Position numbers and translations under genes: made by a program. From the NCBI GenBank assembly GCA_020429465.1, contig JAGQLH010000023.1:2967-15872 (forward strand): a stretch of 12,906 bases of DNA, read 5' to 3'. The notes below the pieces were generated by a model, which was not told the origin of the DNA, made no database searches, and saw only the letters and a program-made list of their open reading frames with translations. Each line of letters starts with the position of its first letter. The first letter of the stretch is position 1. The stretch comes from Candidatus Dojkabacteria bacterium (GTDB lineage: Bacteria > Patescibacteriota > Dojkabacteria > B142 > WJKM01). Positions 7,004 to 12,906 of this stretch are shown here, one piece after another.

Positions 7004-7646
7004 AATATTACCTATAACAAGATTATTAAGTATTTGTGTTGTTTTTGCCTTCCTTACCGGTGTTACTACTGCTGAACCAGCTGTACCAGTATATTCAGAA
7101 GCGCAACTGTATCTAGAAGGAATCATAGAAGACTATAGAACCCTACTAGAGACTCGCGAGGATGATGTTAATGGTCTTCCAAATCTAGAAAATGAATTAC
7201 GCATTGAATTGCTTTCGGATCTCTCAGATCTTTCAACTACCCTAATTGAAGCAGAAAATACACTTGGGACTATTGATGAAGAAAATTACCCTGATGTTCT
7301 CAATGAAGCACATAGTACACTTTTTACTCTCCGGACTGAGTTTGAATCAACAAATGAAACTCACAAAGAACTTTTGGTAGCAAGCCATACCACTCAGGCT
7401 CTTGAAGCTTATAATGCTCTTTTCAGATCAATCAATGAGCTATTAGAAAATTATTCGGATAATCTGACATCTCCTGATGAATTAGCATCTCAACTTGATG
7501 AGATAGATGATCTACTTTCCACCCTTGAAGATGAATTCAATGACTCCGACTGGGCACGACTCGAAGAAAATACAAAAACTATTCAAGGGTTGATTGAAGA
7601 GGAACTAACTCATTTAGTTCCTGAGAGTAAAACTGAAGAAGAATAA
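6993..7646 (+). CDS. Secreted acidic helical protein, function unknown
   Basis: I do not recognise a family. The 217 residues begin with a signal peptide (MKNR, hydrophobic 11-23, likely cleavage after A27 in VTTA-EPA). A mature domain of about 190 residues follows, almost all predicted helix, strongly acidic, with heptad-like Leu/Ile (for example LSDLSDLSTTLIEAENTL and LDEIDDLLSTLEDEF). There are no cysteines after the signal and no lipobox, so it is probably released or bound non-covalently. It overlaps the preceding membrane protein by 11 bp, and both are acidic and helical, suggesting a complex or paralogous origin. Its stop is 4 bp from the convergent repressor gene's stop. Confidence 0.8.
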   Translation: MKNRILPITRLLSICVVFAFLTGVTTAEPAVPVYSEAQLYLEGIIEDYRTLLETREDDVNGLPNLENELRIELLSDLSDLSTTLIEAENTLGTIDEENYPDVLNEAHSTLFTLRTEFESTNETHKELLVASHTTQALEAYNALFRSINELLENYSDNLTSPDELASQLDEIDDLLSTLEDEFNDSDWARLEENTKTIQGLIEEELTHLVPESKTEEE

Positions 7647-7650
7647 TTCC

Positions 7651-8232
7651 CTAACAAAATCTTCGCTCAATATAGAGCAATTTTCCTAGCACATTATCAG
7701 TGCTCTCAAATTTCTTAAGTCTTAGTGTGTCATCATCGCCGAGTGTAAGCACATAGGAGGATTCAAGGTTGTACGTCACTTTAGACAAAACAGCTACATC
7801 TTCCCTACTAAACTCCATGTCGGATTCCTCAGGATTAAACGACACTAAACGTAAGGCAAACAATTTTGTGTATTTAGTAACCACCCAACCTGGAATGTCG
7901 TAGTGGAGAGTAGGTTCATATTCCTCATCTATTACTTCATTATAGCTATCAAATAGAGGAATCGTAGTACGTAAATTACCACCCTTGGTATTGCCACTTT
8001 GCTCCTCTTTAGTGTCATACTTCACTTGATGTGAGAATCCGAGAAAATACCCGACATCTTTCCGAAGAATGTCTGCTATTGTGTCTATATGGTTAAAAGC
8101 ACTACTTCTCCCATTTTCATACCTGCTCACCATCTCCCATGTTACACCAAGTTCTTTTCCTAACTGTGCTTGGGATAGACCAGACTCGATACGTGCATTT
8201 TTTATTTTTCTTCCAATTTTTTTACTATCCAT
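7651..8232 (-). CDS. XRE-family transcriptional repressor with S24/LexA-like C-terminal domain
   Basis: A DNA-binding regulator of the Cro/CI type. Residues 6-60 form an XRE helix-turn-helix (IKNARIESGLSQAQLGKELG, then WEMVSRYENGR). Residues 61-88 are a polar linker. Residues 88-193 resemble the S24 fold of CI/LexA repressors (LFALRLV, then REDVAVLSK, then LRLKKFE). The GDSM-type serine motif of self-cleaving repressors is absent: the matching place reads SFNPEESDM. The lysine strand has KK, but the Ser-Lys dyad is not convincing. It may dimerise without autocleavage. It is divergent from a strong promoter flanked by a 17-bp palindrome. A half-site of that palindrome lies about 35 bp upstream of its own ATG, suggesting autoregulation. 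The 193-residue length is usual for CI-like repressors. Confidence 0.85.
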   Translation of the reverse strand: MDSKKIGRKIKNARIESGLSQAQLGKELGVTWEMVSRYENGRSSAFNHIDTIADILRKDVGYFLGFSHQVKYDTKEEQSGNTKGGNLRTTIPLFDSYNEVIDEEYEPTLHYDIPGWVVTKYTKLFALRLVSFNPEESDMEFSREDVAVLSKVTYNLESSYVLTLGDDDTLRLKKFESTDNVLGKLLYIERRFC

Positions 8233-8266
8233 GATGCTTCATAATACTTTTTTCTCTATTTTATCG

Positions 8267-8274
8267 CTACAGTT
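8267..8274. promoter_or_regulatory. Possible repressor half-site near the XRE promoter
   Basis: CTACAGTT here repeats the first eight bases of the palindrome at 8426-8442. It lies 35-42 bp upstream of the XRE start codon, where an autoregulatory site would be expected. An 8-bp match alone is weak. Confidence 0.3.
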
Positions 8275-8345
8275 TTACACTTTTTATATGAATAACAAAA
8301 ATATATTTGATTTTTTAACTGAAAACTTGTTATAAAGAGATATAC

Positions 8346-8360
8346 ATATACAGAGTATAT
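8346..8360. promoter_or_regulatory. 15-bp palindrome in the XRE divergent region
   Basis: ATATAC-AGA-GTATAT is a perfect 6+3+6 inverted repeat in the 271-bp gap between the repressor and the divergent small gene. It could be a second operator. Its sequence differs from the CTACAG palindrome, and AT-rich palindromes arise easily by chance. Confidence 0.35.
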
Positions 8361-8425
8361 TGTAATAATTATCCAAAAGGTGAAGCGAATCACAGATCCA
8401 CAAAGGGATTACCGATATTATGAGT

Positions 8426-8442
8426 CTACAGTTACCCTGTAG
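8426..8442. promoter_or_regulatory. 17-bp palindrome, likely repressor operator
   Basis: CTACAGTTACCCTGTAG has 6-bp perfect arms around TTACC. It ends 3 bp before the -35 box of the promoter at 8446-8474. Both the 17-bp length and the place fit a CI-type operator for the adjacent XRE protein (inference). Confidence 0.55.
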
Positions 8443-8445
8443 TAG

Positions 8446-8474
8446 TTTACACAAGCCAAAAAATACTATATAAT
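8446..8474 (+). promoter_or_regulatory. Strong sigma70-type promoter for the divergent small transcript
   Basis: TTTACA (8446-8451), a 17-bp spacer, and a perfect TATAAT (8469-8474). This is the best promoter in the window. Transcription should start near 8481, leaving a leader of about 23 nt before the ATG at 8504. Confidence 0.7.
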
Positions 8475-8503
8475 AATAATATAACAATATTAAAAATCCC
8501 AAC

Positions 8504-8716
8504 ATGAGTAATACTGCAATGAAAGTAGATACATTTAGTAAACTCTCTGACATTTGTTGGGATCTCTGGTTTATTGTGGGAGCAATTGAAACTAAGCTAA
8601 AAGATCAAGAAATCACAAAAAAAGACAGCTCACTCGGCTGTCTTTTTAATTATCAAGAAAACCTTGATCAAATTCAATCTGAGATTACAAATCTACAGAT
8701 AAGTAATAACTCCTAA
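8504..8716 (+). CDS. Small protein of unknown function, or the body of a small RNA
   Basis: A 70-residue frame with an amphipathic middle (LSDICWDLWFIVGAIETKL) and a helical C-terminal part (ENLDQIQSEITNL), resembling many small phage-type helical proteins, but no family is recognised. A near-consensus promoter and palindrome lie just upstream, and the XRE repressor is divergent, so it could be a repressed accessory gene. Against coding: no Shine-Dalgarno, a strong hairpin with a T run (8617-8647) inside the frame, and a 24-bp antisense overlap with the RNase J 3' end. The alternative is a non-coding RNA of about 167 nt (8481-8647). Confidence 0.45.
   Translation: MSNTAMKVDTFSKLSDICWDLWFIVGAIETKLKDQEITKKDSSLGCLFNYQENLDQIQSEITNLQISNNS
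8617..8647 (-). terminator. Intrinsic terminator of RNase J, bidirectional
   Basis: GACAGC (8624-8629) pairs with GCTGTC (8637-8642) around a 7-nt loop. The stem is extended by an A run (8617-8623) facing a T run (8643-8647). Minus-strand transcripts get seven T, plus-strand transcripts five, so it can stop RNase J mRNA 47 nt after the stop codon and also plus-strand RNA from the 8446-8474 promoter. Confidence 0.85.
8652..8668. repeat. Second hairpin in the RNase J 3' UTR
   Basis: ATCAAG (8652-8657) and CTTGAT (8663-8668) form a perfect 6-bp stem with loop AAAAC, between the RNase J stop and its terminator. Two hairpins in a row suggest a structured 3' end; it has no T tract of its own. Confidence 0.5.
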
Positions 8717-10372
8717 TATCATTGGCTCTCTCTCAGTTACAGAGTAATAGTATTTCCGCAGACTTTTTGTTACAGAATCCCGTATTTCATCCATTCCCTT
8801 CTTTTTGTTTTTTTCGTATTCCTCACCGATAATTTCAAGTGACTTTGAAATAAGTTCTTTACTTGTCTTCATGTAAACAAACCCACGTGATTGTATTCGT
8901 GGAGAACTCATTAACTTTTGTGTTTTCTTATCGATAACAAGCTCAAATACAACAACTCCATAACTAGCAAGTTGTTGACGATCATCAAGGATAATATTTC
9001 CAACATCACCTACGAGTGAACCAGATACATTAATTGGTTTAGCTGGGACACGACCACTTTTTTTCCACCCAAATTTATCAAGCTCAATAATGTCACCATC
9101 TCCAGCTATAATAATATTCTTTTTAGGAATTCCCATAGATTCTGCAGTTTTAGCATGCTCCATAAGGAATGATTTGAATCCATGAATCGGCATGAATAAT
9201 TTAGGTTGAACCAAATTAATCATTAATTTTTGTTCTTCCTTATGTCCGTGACCTGTTGTGTGGAGATTCATAATCTCATTATGAATCACATCAGCTCCAA
9301 GCTGGTATAGTTCATCAATAAGCGCCTGTACAAGTGCACCATTACCAGGAATGACAGAAGCTGAAAGAATTACTGTATCTCCGTTTTTAATTTTAATATC
9401 CCTATGTTCATTACGTGCCATCCGAGCCAGTGCTGCTAAATGCTCTCCCTGAGAACCGGTAGCCAGAATCATAACTTTATTATCAGGAAGTTTCTTGATC
9501 TCGTTTCCTTTAACAAATAATGTTTTTGGAACATCAAGATAACCAATTTTTTGTGCAATTCTAATTGCAACCTGCATGCTTCGTCCACTAATCAAAACTT
9601 TTCTATTAAGTTTTTGCGCTATTTTAAGGAGTTCAACTATTCGATTTACCATTGAACCAAAAGTTGCAACTACAACCCGTCCCTCAACTTCAGCCAATAC
9701 ATCTTCAAGCCTATTTGCAATTTCACTTTCTGACAATGAATGTCCTTCGCGATAACTATTAGTAGAATCAGACATTAAGCATAATACCTCTTCTTCTGCA
9801 CCAACTCGAGCAATTTTTGCGTAATCAGCCTGCGGTTCATTTACTGGTGAATTGTCAAATTTATAATCACCCGTATGCACTATCGTTCCTTTTGGAGTTC
9901 TAATTATCACCCCCATTGACTCAGGAATACTGTGATTTACTCTAAAGAATTCAATAGTAATTTTCCCGAATCGGAGTGTTTCGTCTGCGGTAACAGTTTT
10001 TACATGCACCTTATGTGCAATATCTTTTGCATCACTGTCGAATTTATTAAGTATTAATTCCTTTGCAAATTGCGAAGCAAAAATAGTAGGGAAACCCATC
10101 GGTTCGATTAATTTAGGAATCCCACCTATATGATCTAAATGACCATGGGTTATTACTAGTCCCTTAATTTTCTTAGCGTTTTGCTGCATATAACGCGGGT
10201 TTGGAATAACATAATCCACTCCTAGGTGATCCAAAGAGGGAAACCCCATACCTGCGTCAATAATGATAGCGTCATTTCCATATTCTATTGCGGTACAATT
10301 TGCCCCAATAAATGAGAGCCCGCCAATAGGAATAATACGAAGCTTATCATATGATCTTCGTTTACGATCCAT
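8693..10372 (-). CDS. rnj: Ribonuclease J (metallo-beta-lactamase/beta-CASP RNase)
   Basis: An RNA-processing and decay enzyme with 5'-3' exonuclease and endonuclease activity on mRNA and rRNA precursors. The 559 residues match the usual length (about 555). Zinc ligands are seen in THGHLDHIGG (H76, H78, D80, H81), NHSIPES (H147) and HTGDYKFD (D169). The beta-CASP part follows, with STNSYREGHSLSE, VVATFGSMVNR and LATGSQGE. Then come HTTGHGHKEEQKLM and MPIHGFKSF, which complete the active site, and a C-terminal domain ending in ILGVITYL. The ATG at 10372 is preferred over a TTG at 10378. No Shine-Dalgarno is seen. A hairpin lies 30 nt upstream of the start and two hairpins follow the stop. It stands alone, with gene-free DNA upstream. 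Confidence 0.96.
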   Translation of the reverse strand: MDRKRRSYDKLRIIPIGGLSFIGANCTAIEYGNDAIIIDAGMGFPSLDHLGVDYVIPNPRYMQQNAKKIKGLVITHGHLDHIGGIPKLIEPMGFPTIFASQFAKELILNKFDSDAKDIAHKVHVKTVTADETLRFGKITIEFFRVNHSIPESMGVIIRTPKGTIVHTGDYKFDNSPVNEPQADYAKIARVGAEEEVLCLMSDSTNSYREGHSLSESEIANRLEDVLAEVEGRVVVATFGSMVNRIVELLKIAQKLNRKVLISGRSMQVAIRIAQKIGYLDVPKTLFVKGNEIKKLPDNKVMILATGSQGEHLAALARMARNEHRDIKIKNGDTVILSASVIPGNGALVQALIDELYQLGADVIHNEIMNLHTTGHGHKEEQKLMINLVQPKLFMPIHGFKSFLMEHAKTAESMGIPKKNIIIAGDGDIIELDKFGWKKSGRVPAKPINVSGSLVGDVGNIILDDRQQLASYGVVVFELVIDKKTQKLMSSPRIQSRGFVYMKTSKELISKSLEIIGEEYEKNKKKGMDEIRDSVTKSLRKYYYSVTEREPMILGVITYL

Positions 10373-10401
10373 ATTCAATTGTTAATATAAAAAAATATCA
10401 G

Positions 10402-10427
10402 ACCATCGATTCATACCTACCGATGGT
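10402..10427 (-). repeat. Hairpin in the RNase J 5' leader
   Basis: ACCATCG (10402-10408) and CGATGGT (10421-10427) are perfect 7-bp arms with a 12-nt loop, 30-55 nt upstream of the RNase J start codon. Minus-strand RNA would carry it near the 5' end. It is not followed by a clean T tract (TCTGATATTTTTTT), so it is either a weak attenuator or a structural or autoregulatory element. Confidence 0.5.
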
Positions 10428-10620
10428 AAAAAGCAAAAAAAGTCTTCTTCACCATAGAACCTAGACATTGTGTTTGGGAAAAATTGAGGAAAGATTTTTT
10501 GAAGTTTCTGTCCAATTACTCCTTTTAGGCTCTAATTTCAATTCCTTTTCAATAAACTCAATTCAAGTTTCAGTATTAATTTTACCGTTTTAGGCTAAAA
10601 ATAGCAATTTTTCCCACCCT

Positions 10621-10646
10621 GTCATTCCAGCAACGGTAGGAATCTT
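10621..10646. repeat. Degenerate dispersed-repeat-like palindrome
   Basis: ATTCCA-N8-AGGAAT (10624-10643) has the 6+8+6 geometry of the widespread ATTCCC-N8-GGGAAT palindromes (dRS3-like). Flanking GTC before and CT after also fit the common GTCATTCC...GGAATC form. Only one copy lies in this window, so its repeat status rests on resemblance. Confidence 0.4.
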
Positions 10647-10686
10647 CTGGTACTGAGCGTTTTTTCTAACGAGAAAAAGTCCTCAT

Positions 10687-11277
10687 CTAATCTGCCACTC
10701 TTGTACTACTCAATTTTTCCCATTCCTCATCCACAATTTCCCATCCCTGTCTAAACTCCTCTTCTGACTGAGTATGTTTATATGGCAACCAGCCAAGGTC
10801 TTTGTATATTTTACATGCAAGCCATGTATGCGTCTGACTATGGAGGTATGCTCCTTTATGTCCTAGTTCATGCATTAGTTTCATAGCTTTAGTGATCAGT
10901 GGTTTTGCAAGTCCTTTACCTTTATACTCCTCCCGCACTGCCAGCCAATGGAAATTCCCCGAAATATCGGGCTCAATAGGTTCTTCAAGATAGAATGCTG
11001 TTGCTGTCCCTACTTTCATACCTTCATCTGTTACAACAAAAATACAGCGCTTTTTTAGTTCTTCTAATTTCCCACCATAGTATTTTTCAAAACTTTCGTA
11101 TCCCGATTGTTCATTAATGATATCCCCAGATGAGACTTCAATCTCAACCCAGTCTTTCTCATCTCCTTTCTCAAAAAGTTCAAAATGGTACCCCTCTGGA
11201 AGTGAATAATTGGGAACGACGGAAAGATCAGGATAGATCATGTATAAATCTACGTAGGGTATAGTTCTGTCGATCAT
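10687..11277 (-). CDS. GNAT-family N-acetyltransferase
   Basis: Transfers an acetyl group from acetyl-CoA to an unknown amine. The 196 residues contain GNAT motif A at about 111-126 (WLAVREEYKGKGLAKP, pyrophosphate loop) and motif B near 154-163 (ACKIYKDLGW). The C-terminal tail QGWEIVDEEWEKL is like that of Firmicutes GNAT proteins. Its ATG overlaps the TGA of the preceding kinase gene (ATGA), so it is translationally coupled. Being paired with an aminoglycoside-phosphotransferase-fold enzyme suggests small-molecule modification or resistance, but neither substrate can be read from the sequence. Confidence 0.88.
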   Translation of the reverse strand: MIDRTIPYVDLYMIYPDLSVVPNYSLPEGYHFELFEKGDEKDWVEIEVSSGDIINEQSGYESFEKYYGGKLEELKKRCIFVVTDEGMKVGTATAFYLEEPIEPDISGNFHWLAVREEYKGKGLAKPLITKAMKLMHELGHKGAYLHSQTHTWLACKIYKDLGWLPYKHTQSEEEFRQGWEIVDEEWEKLSSTRVAD

Positions 11278-12179
11278 TGTTTATATTTAAGTAATGTTTT
11301 TAAACTTTTTTGGTAGGTTTGTTGATCATCTTTCTTCGTATCTTTAATAAACACAAATGCCATGTACAGATCGTATAGTTCAGCTATTTTGATCATTTCT
11401 TCGCCAAATTTATCTACTAGAATCTCTCGAAATAAATGTATGTCTTCATCCTGCACGATTGGAAAGTAACTCATATAATTAAATACATTAGCTACGTCTA
11501 ACTGCCAATCACCAATTACTGAGAGTGCACTAAAATCAAACACTGCGGTAACATCAAGATTATCATTCACCATTATATTTTCAAAAAATAAATCCCCGTG
11601 AATTAGTGTCTTTTCAGGGAATTCAGGTAGATGATGCAGTTCTGACTGAAACTTTTTATACACCTCACCTATATTGGGTACATCTTCTTTATATGAATCC
11701 TCTCCTTCTTCAATTGCTTGTTCTATTCTGTTTTGTAGGAATTTATGCCAGGAATCACCATTACAATTTCTGGGTTCACGCATGATATCCCCATAGGATA
11801 AATCTTCTATGGTAATTTTCTCCAACTCTGAGCATATCTGAAGATAACTGCGAAACAATTTCTCTTTTTGCTTTTTGTTCAAAGAAATAAATTCTTTTTC
11901 AATCGTTTTACCTGGCAATAGTTTTTCTATTGAGTATACATGCCCTTCAATTTCACCATACTCATAAATTTCTGGAATTAAAAAACTAACTTCATACTTT
12001 TTAAGTTTTTTATAGAAATCAAATCGTATTTTTTCTTTATTCAAATTAGTTCCACCAAACACTCTGAGTATACGTTGTGTATCTATCTTATACACAAATG
12101 ACTCCTGACCATTACCAAGATATTTAGGATTTTCAAGCTTAAGTGCTTTAAGGATTACTTGAGGAGGTTGGGCACTCAT
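11274..12179 (-). CDS. APH-family phosphotransferase (aminoglycoside/choline kinase fold)
   Basis: A small-molecule kinase of the APH/ChoK type. The 301 residues show a glycine-rich start (YLGNGQESFVYKI, about 20-32), a Glu/Lys region (IEKLLPGKTIEKE), the catalytic loop LIHGDLFFENIMV with H194, D196 and N201, and the metal-binding D215 in AVFDFS, then GDWQLDVANVF (D224, D228). The ATG at 12179 overlaps the zinc-ribbon gene's TGA (ATGA). It is preceded by AGAGGTGG at 5-nt spacing, which decides the start over an in-frame GTG at 12188. The substrate is unknown: antibiotic, choline, homoserine or a sugar are all possible in this fold. Confidence 0.88.
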   Translation of the reverse strand: MSAQPPQVILKALKLENPKYLGNGQESFVYKIDTQRILRVFGGTNLNKEKIRFDFYKKLKKYEVSFLIPEIYEYGEIEGHVYSIEKLLPGKTIEKEFISLNKKQKEKLFRSYLQICSELEKITIEDLSYGDIMREPRNCNGDSWHKFLQNRIEQAIEEGEDSYKEDVPNIGEVYKKFQSELHHLPEFPEKTLIHGDLFFENIMVNDNLDVTAVFDFSALSVIGDWQLDVANVFNYMSYFPIVQDEDIHLFREILVDKFGEEMIKIAELYDLYMAFVFIKDTKKDDQQTYQKSLKTLLKYKQ

Positions 12180-12439
12180 TGTTTCCACCTCTTAAGGCTA
12201 GGTAATTGCTTTTTTCCAAGCCAGGCAAACATTTTACCTTTTAACCCCTGCTTTCCAATGGTCTCATCAAGTACGTTTTTCATCTCATCAAGAGTCATGT
12301 CGGGATTTGTAAATACTCCATCTTTATAACAGTACTGACAATACATAAGACTTTTACTGTCATCTGATTCAGTACCAGCTTGCATACCACCTTCAAGTGG
12401 CATACCACATGACTGACATTGTCTTTCGAATTTTTCCAT
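12176..12439 (-). CDS. Putative zinc-ribbon protein
   Basis: The 87-residue protein has a CQSCGMPLE start and four metal ligands, C8, C11, C34 and C37 (CQYCYKDG). It continues with TNPDMTLDEMKNVL, the pattern of the putative zinc-ribbon family typified by CxxCGMPL...YCxYCYxxGxF. Molecular function is unknown for the family. Relatives are often found beside acetyltransferase or transcription-regulator genes. It is first in a coupled cassette with the APH and GNAT genes (4-bp overlap with APH). The basic C-terminus (KKQLPSLKRWKQ) could bind nucleic acid. No Shine-Dalgarno is visible upstream. Confidence 0.85.
   Translation of the reverse strand: MEKFERQCQSCGMPLEGGMQAGTESDDSKSLMYCQYCYKDGVFTNPDMTLDEMKNVLDETIGKQGLKGKMFAWLGKKQLPSLKRWKQ
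12185..12192 (-). promoter_or_regulatory. Shine-Dalgarno of the APH-family gene
   Basis: AGAGGTGG followed by 5 nt and the ATG at 12179. It is the only convincing Shine-Dalgarno among the genes of the window, and lies inside the zinc-ribbon coding sequence. Confidence 0.7.
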
Positions 12440-12484
12440 GTAATCTGCTATTAGTAAATAATGATAAATTCTAGCAAATTGGGA

Positions 12485-12835
12485 CTAGTGAACACCACAC
12501 CATGTTGAGTGGTCATGTTTATCAAACCCTGAACATTGCGAGGCATCTTCTCGCGAGATTACTTCATACGTTGTATCAATTCCCTCTCCTGTATAGTGGT
12601 AATAATACATACTATCCTCACCATAGACCCACCAATCACCGGATCCCGGGTTGTATTTGGTTGCATCAAATGTCCACATGCTAGATTCCTTTGGAATTAC
12701 ATAAACTTCTTCTGTTAGAGATTGAAATGTATTTGGTATAAGGAATGTAAACCAGAATATATAACTACAAACCCCGCAAAAGACTACAAATGAGAGCACT
12801 AAAAGTCCTACTATATATTTTGTCTGCTTTTTCAT
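12485..12835 (-). CDS. Small membrane-anchored protein, function unknown
   Basis: I do not recognise a family. The 116 residues begin with a basic MKKQTK and one hydrophobic helix (about 8-33), an uncleaved anchor or signal. The exported part of about 80 residues is rich in Trp and Tyr (MWTF, GDWWVYGEDSMYYYHY) and ends with C101, then H107, H109, C113 and H116 (KHDHSTWCGVH), which could form a disulfide or bind metal. It lies 45 bp upstream of the zinc-ribbon gene on the same strand and may be cotranscribed. Only 71 AT-rich bases of its upstream region are in the window, with no clear promoter. Confidence 0.75.
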   Translation of the reverse strand: MKKQTKYIVGLLVLSFVVFCGVCSYIFWFTFLIPNTFQSLTEEVYVIPKESSMWTFDATKYNPGSGDWWVYGEDSMYYYHYTGEGIDTTYEVISREDASQCSGFDKHDHSTWCGVH

Positions 12836-12906
12836 AGACTATTTATAAAATATAATTATTATTAAGACGTAGAATAAACCTACTTATTACAGATTATTGC
12901 AAAATT

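Larger units (their letters stand above)
10373..10686. other. Gene-free region between RNase J and the GNAT gene
   Basis: This 314-bp stretch holds the RNase J leader hairpin (10402-10427), the ATTCC/GGAAT palindrome (10624-10643) and an AT-rich hairpin TTTTTCT/AGAAAAA at about 10660-10677 just after the GNAT stop, which could weakly end that operon. TTTTAGGCT occurs twice in direct orientation, in about 10527-10536 and 10588-10596. No convincing promoter or gene is seen; a 33-codon open stretch on the minus strand (10464-10562) has no usual start. Confidence 0.6.

Noticed and set aside
8284..8553. Minus-strand 89-residue hydrophobic frame
   Set aside because: It runs through the divergent promoter and palindromes, and its Ile/Leu/Tyr-rich composition follows from AT-rich intergenic DNA.
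10461..10565. A 33-codon minus-strand open stretch between RNase J and GNAT, possible gene remnant
   Set aside because: No ATG or GTG, no recognised similarity, and its length is expected by chance.
11274..12178. Possibility that UGA is recoded (Gracilibacteria/SR1-type code)
   Set aside because: Both TGA stops sit in ATGA overlaps exactly where the next recognised protein begins, and no other gene requires reading through TGA.
1..12906. CRISPR arrays, tRNA or rRNA genes, transposases, prophage structural genes
   Set aside because: Looked for regular direct repeats, tRNA-like cloverleaf ends and mobile-element proteins; none was found, and the XRE gene alone is not evidence of a prophage.

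Overview
The window is AT-rich and densely packed, and uses the standard code with TGA as a stop. Start codons mostly lack Shine-Dalgarno sequences, and TAG is the commonest stop. With the unusual AspRS architecture and several small proteins of unknown function, this would fit a candidate-phyla (Patescibacteria/CPR-like) bacterium. That placement is an inference from style: there is no rRNA or other marker here. A cassette near the right end looks more Firmicutes-like and may be acquired.

Left part, minus strand (70-6378). A likely operon runs flavodoxin, then a two-subunit 2-oxoacid:acceptor oxidoreductase (fused gamma-alpha chain and TPP/Fe-S beta chain), then the tRNA U34 hydroxylase trhO, then aspS. 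The flavodoxin is a natural electron acceptor for the oxidoreductase; no ferredoxin is encoded nearby. Between trhO and aspS lies a T-box riboswitch. It has an antiterminator with the UGGCACC bulge, overlapped by a 20-bp intrinsic terminator. The bulge is complementary to a tRNA ending in GCCA, as tRNA-Asp does, and GAC is the only Asp codon placed to act as specifier. The AspRS itself is rearranged: it lacks the usual bacterial GAD insertion domain and carries a C-terminal YbaK/INS-type aminoacyl-tRNA deacylase-like domain.

Middle (6503-8716). Two overlapping plus-strand genes encode an acidic single-pass membrane protein and an acidic secreted helical protein, both unrecognised. They converge on an XRE-family repressor with a degenerate S24/LexA-like C-terminal domain. 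Divergent from the repressor is a strong sigma70-type promoter next to a 17-bp palindrome. It drives either a 70-residue protein or a roughly 167-nt RNA ending at a bidirectional terminator.

Right part, minus strand (8693-12835). RNase J is flanked by hairpins on both sides. Beyond a 314-bp gene-free stretch, which holds a degenerate dispersed-repeat-like palindrome, lies a tightly coupled cassette: zinc-ribbon protein, APH-family kinase and GNAT acetyltransferase, joined by ATGA overlaps. Upstream of it is a small membrane-anchored protein rich in Trp and Tyr.

No tRNA, rRNA, CRISPR array, transposase or integrase was seen. The most interesting material is the T-box-controlled AspRS-YbaK fusion and the repressor/divergent small-transcript locus.
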